Assembly: GCA_005787865.1 (NCBI GenBank)
Contig: SXZN01000123.1
Coordinates: forward strand, 1-17,475
Direction of reading: 5' to 3'
Length of the DNA: 17,475 nucleotides
Source: Opitutaceae bacterium
Lineage (GTDB): Bacteria; Verrucomicrobiota; Verrucomicrobiia; Opitutales; Opitutaceae
Within the stretch, counting starts at the first letter, position 1. Each line of letters opens with the position of its first letter. A program made the translations under genes and the position numbers. Under the pieces are notes generated by a model, which saw only the letters and a list, made by a program, of their open reading frames with translations, was not told the DNA's origin and did not search any database. This document shows positions 15,191 through 17,475 of this stretch, in pieces.

Positions 15191-15604
15191 TCAATGATTG
15201 GCTGAGCGGCGAGTCCGGCGCCAACCGAACGCCACTAAAATCACCCCCAGGGCGAGCCAGCCCTCAACGGCATGAGTTAACCACCGCGGCGGCTGAAAAA
15301 CCTCCTCGACCAATCGATCGGTCATAATCATCCCTCCGCCCACTTTACCCAAAATGGCCGCCCCCACGCAAATGATCGCCGGATAACGATCCATGAGCTT
15401 CGCCAACAAATTACTGGTGAAGACGACTAGCGGAATACTTAAGCCCAACCTAAAAAGGAGTAAGGGGCAATGGTCCTTGGAGGCGCCCGCGAGCTTCAAC
15501 CCATTGGTTCTTAACCGATCACTCGCCTTAACCCCGCCCGCTGGGGCAGCCTGGCGCCCCGCCGCCCCACTTAAAATTTCCGTGGCGTCCCAGCGGCCCA
15601 TCAT
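15191..15604 (-). pseudogene. Truncated TerC/YjbE-family membrane protein remnant
   Basis: Open frame of 137 residues. Its part from about residue 36 to 110 strongly resembles the C-terminal half of YjbE-type TerC proteins (putative metal export, normally about 220-240 residues): LAGASKDHCPLLLFRLGLS, IPLVVFTSNLLAKLMDRYP, IICVGAAILGKVGGGMIM. The N-terminal half, with its first helices and conserved acidic residues, is absent. There is no room for it, since only 20 bp separate this frame from the patB start on the other strand. The conserved Asp-Asn-Val before LAGAS reads Thr-Asn-Gly here, and the preceding VKASDRL segment seems joined to it by a deletion. I read this as a decaying gene. A short expressed membrane protein remains possible, since the frame has no internal stop. 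The family assignment is from memory of the motif. Confidence 0.65.
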
Positions 15605-15624
15605 TTTACTTACCCACTTAATCC

Positions 15625-16785
15625 ATGACCTTTAATTTCGACTATGTTCCTCAGCGCCTGGACACCGACTCCCAGAAATGGCAGAAATATGCCGGCCGCG
15701 ATATCCTTCCCCTGTGGGTGGCCGACATGGACTTCAAGGCCTCCCCCGCCATCGTGGCCGCCTTGCAGCAACGCGTAGCAAATGGTGTTTACGGCTACGC
15801 CCGCCCAATGGGTTCTACGGTCAATGCTTTTGTCGATGCCATGGCTCAGCATTACAGCTGGACGATTGATCCCGCCTGGATCGTGTGGCTACCGGGCTTA
15901 GTGGCGGGGCTCAATTTAACGGCGCAAGCTTACGCCGAACCCGGCGAAGAAGTCCTGACGCTGACGCCGGTTTATCCTCCCTTTATTTCTGGGCCGAAAA
16001 ATAGCGGAAGAATTTCTACGTCGGTGCCGCTACGCCTCGTCGCCCATCGCTGGGAAATTGACTGGTGGGCGCTCGAACGAGCGATCACGCCACGCACCAA
16101 GCTATTTTTTCTCTGCAACCCGCACAATCCCGTCGGGCGCGTCTGGCGCCGCGCGGAGCTCGAGCGCCTCGGCGAATTCTGTATCCGCCATAATCTGGTG
16201 CTTTGCTCTGATGAAATCCACTGCGGTCTGATTCTGGACGATCTCCCGCACGTTCCCGCGGCTTCCTTGGGCGCGGCCCTGGCCCAACGCACCGTCACGT
16301 TGATGGCACCGAGTAAGACGTATAATGTTCCCGGCCTGTGCACTTCGATGGCCATTATTTCTGATGCCACCCTGCGCGCCAAATTTATCCGCGCTTCAGC
16401 CGGTATTATGGCCGAAGTGAACGCCTTAGGCTTTACCGCCTGCGAGGCCGCTTATCGTGACAGCGAGCCTTGGCGCCAAGCTTTGCTCCAAACGCTTCGG
16501 AGCAATCGTGATCTCATTCTTGATTTTGTCGCCCGCGAGCTACCCGGCATCACTATCGAGGCGCCCATTGAGGCAACTTATCTCGCGTGGCTTAATGTAA
16601 CTGCGCTGAAACTCACTGACCCCGTTGCGCATTTTGAACAATACGGCGTCGGTTTAAGTGAAGGTTCGTTTTTCGGTGAACCGCGCGGCGGCCATGTCCG
16701 CCTGAACTTTGGCTGCCCTCGCGCCACCCTCGAGGAAGCCCTGCAGCGCATGAAACGCGCGGTCGCCGCAATCGGCCCGCCGTGA
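15625..16785 (+). CDS. patB: PatB/MalY-family PLP-dependent C-S lyase/aminotransferase
   Basis: Fold-type I PLP enzyme of 386 residues. Members cleave cystathionine or cysteine S-conjugates to pyruvate, ammonia and a thiol, and some transaminate. Expected motifs are all visible: N-terminal LPLWVADMDFKASPAI (substrate entrance), YGYARP at 56-61, CNPHNPVGR at 164-172 with PLP-ring-contacting Asn168, SDEIHCGLI at 195-203 with Asp196 pairing the pyridine nitrogen, PLP Schiff-base Lys231 in APSKTYNVPGL, and carboxylate-binding Arg359 in VRLNFGCPR. The pattern fits the MalY/PatB branch rather than AspC-type aminotransferases. Start ATG 15625 has no Shine-Dalgarno; TAAAAT at 15572-15577 is a possible -10, lying inside the TerC remnant. 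The gene is monocistronic with a strong terminator. Methionine or sulfur metabolism is the likeliest role. Confidence 0.9.
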   Translation: MTFNFDYVPQRLDTDSQKWQKYAGRDILPLWVADMDFKASPAIVAALQQRVANGVYGYARPMGSTVNAFVDAMAQHYSWTIDPAWIVWLPGLVAGLNLTAQAYAEPGEEVLTLTPVYPPFISGPKNSGRISTSVPLRLVAHRWEIDWWALERAITPRTKLFFLCNPHNPVGRVWRRAELERLGEFCIRHNLVLCSDEIHCGLILDDLPHVPAASLGAALAQRTVTLMAPSKTYNVPGLCTSMAIISDATLRAKFIRASAGIMAEVNALGFTACEAAYRDSEPWRQALLQTLRSNRDLILDFVARELPGITIEAPIEATYLAWLNVTALKLTDPVAHFEQYGVGLSEGSFFGEPRGGHVRLNFGCPRATLEEALQRMKRAVAAIGPP

Positions 16786-16806
16786 CGTTAACCTAATTCC
16801 TGCCAC

Positions 16807-16829
16807 GGCCCGATTTGTTCAATCGGGCC
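16807..16829 (+). other. Stem-loop in the patB 3' region
   Basis: GGCCCGATT (16807-16815), loop TGTTC and AATCGGGCC (16821-16829) form a 9-bp perfect stem, 21 bp past the patB stop. It has no T-run. It stands directly in front of the intrinsic terminator and may act as a 3' end stabiliser or processing structure. Confidence 0.6.
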
Positions 16830-16837
16830 CTGAGCTT

Positions 16838-16865
16838 AAAAATGCGCCGCCGGGCGCATTTTTTT
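16838..16865 (+). terminator. Bidirectional terminator between patB and small membrane gene
   Basis: AAAAATGCGCC (16838-16848), loop GCCG and GGCGCATTTTT (16853-16863) form an 11-bp stem with a T-run of seven on the plus strand (16859-16865). On the minus strand the stem also ends in TTTTT, and the stop codon of the small membrane gene lies within the run, so both convergent genes can end here. Confidence 0.88.
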
Positions 16866-17055
16866 ATATAAATAGTAAGATGCCGCCGACGATGATCATG
16901 GGCACGCCGATGATTAAACCGAAGAAAGTCAGGCAAGCGATTGCCCCCAATATCACCAGCAACAGACCCATGGTTTTTCTGAGTGGCTTAAAAGTTAAAG
17001 CGGCCGCCGCCAATAACCCGAGCACGATTAGCGCTAAAATGATGGTTCCATTCAT
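16864..17055 (-). CDS. Small two-helix membrane protein of unknown function
   Basis: 63 residues starting MNGTIILALIVLGLLAAAAL. The first helix covers about 3-20. A short basic loop FKPLRKT follows, then a long hydrophobic stretch (about 28-63: MGLLLVILGAIACLTFFGLI to the C-terminus) that could form one or two helices around IGVPMI. The frame stays open 38 codons further upstream, to an ATG at 17169. That extension is hydrophilic and Cys/Gly/Arg-rich with no domain character, so I choose ATG 17055. No Shine-Dalgarno is seen with either start. The gene is divergent from the dihydrouridine synthase gene and ends in the shared terminator. I do not recognise a family; the composition resembles small stress- or envelope-associated membrane proteins, but no function can be assigned. 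Confidence 0.6.
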   Translation of the reverse strand: MNGTIILALIVLGLLAAAALTFKPLRKTMGLLLVILGAIACLTFFGLIIGVPMIIVGGILLFI

Positions 17056-17193
17056 ACCGATAATTTTGCCCGAAGAATCTCGCCGGTCAATGGCCAGATG
17101 CAGCCCGCCGCCCCCATCGAGGCACTTCGATAGCACGCAATTTCGGCCCATCCTTGCATCTGAGGCCACCCGCGATAACGACTCAAGCTGACT

Positions 17194-17475
17194 ATGCGTA
17201 TTGGGCCTTACGAATTCGGTTCAAGTCTCTTTCTCTCGCCTCTCGCGGGCTACACCAATCTGCCCTTCCGGCTGGTCGTGCGCGAAATTGGTGGACTGGA
17301 CTGGACCACAACAGATTTGGTTAACGCCCGATCGCTGATCGAAAAAAGTCCGCGCGCCCTGCAAATGATCCGCACCGCTCCGGCTGAGCAACGGCTCGCG
17401 GTGCAACTCTTCGGCGCGGTGCCCGAAGAAATGCGCGACGCCGCCCTCATCGTAGAGTCGCTGGGCATTGCCTCC
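17194..17475 (+). CDS. tRNA-dihydrouridine synthase, N-terminal part
   Basis: FMN- and NADPH-dependent enzyme that reduces selected uridines in tRNA D-loops. 94 codons are visible before the window ends. The N-terminus carries the family's FMN-binding start of the TIM barrel (LFLSPLAGYTNLPFRLVVRE), then DLVNARSLI and AVQLFGAVPEEM, both characteristic of Dus proteins. The catalytic Cys lies beyond the window edge. Which subfamily it is (DusA, DusB or DusC) cannot be decided from this part. ATG 17194 follows GATAACGACTCAAGCTGACT with no Shine-Dalgarno. The 138-bp gap upstream is shared with the divergent small membrane gene; I see no convincing promoter in it. Confidence 0.9.
   Translation, partial: MRIGPYEFGSSLFLSPLAGYTNLPFRLVVREIGGLDWTTTDLVNARSLIEKSPRALQMIRTAPAEQRLAVQLFGAVPEEMRDAALIVESLGIAS

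Overview
The window looks like chromosomal DNA of a Gram-negative, outer-membrane-bearing bacterium, most probably a Verrucomicrobiota member of the Opitutales/Opitutaceae type. The grounds are the FecI/FecR/TonB-receptor style, a stand-alone SWIB protein, an RRM protein with an RGG tail, a YjbE-type TerC relic, and the near absence of Shine-Dalgarno sequences. The taxon is inferred from family content; no marker gene such as 16S rRNA is present.

Layout. 1-4396 (minus) holds a cell-surface signalling locus: an ECF sigma factor and its FecR-type anti-sigma regulator overlap by 4 bp. After a weak terminator comes a TonB-dependent outer-membrane receptor with an STN signalling domain, which runs off the left edge. 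4562-6778 (plus) encodes a DsbD/ScsB-type thiol-disulfide reductase, divergent from the sigma gene. A hairpin region with two mutually exclusive foldings precedes a DMT/EamA transporter (6889-7767, plus), which faces a second EamA transporter (8767-7802, minus). Next come a SWIB-domain protein (9201-8932, minus) with a strong terminator, and a two-gene ABC exporter operon (13058-9337, minus) that looks like an asymmetric heterodimer with one degenerate ATP site.

A 277-bp divergent control region with two palindromes and repeated TGCCTAA motifs separates the ABC operon from a glycine-rich RRM RNA-binding protein (13336-13773, plus). A bidirectional terminator then separates that gene from a MscS-type channel (15160-13958, minus). 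Upstream of mscS lies a truncated TerC/YjbE remnant (15604-15191) that abuts the start of a PatB/MalY-like C-S lyase or aminotransferase (15625-16785, plus). Two hairpins, the second a bidirectional terminator, divide patB from a 63-residue two-helix membrane protein (17055-16864, minus). The window ends inside a tRNA-dihydrouridine synthase (17194 onward, plus).

The sigma/FecR/receptor genes and the two ABC genes are clear functional units. The rest is mostly single-gene housekeeping and transport units. I found no tRNA or rRNA gene, CRISPR array, insertion sequence, prophage or defence system, and no gene-free stretch longer than 300 bp. Nothing here is convincingly a new multi-gene system. 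The most interesting items are the decaying TerC gene, the alternative-hairpin leader, the palindrome-rich divergent promoter region, the asymmetric exporter and the SWIB and RGG nucleic-acid-binding proteins.
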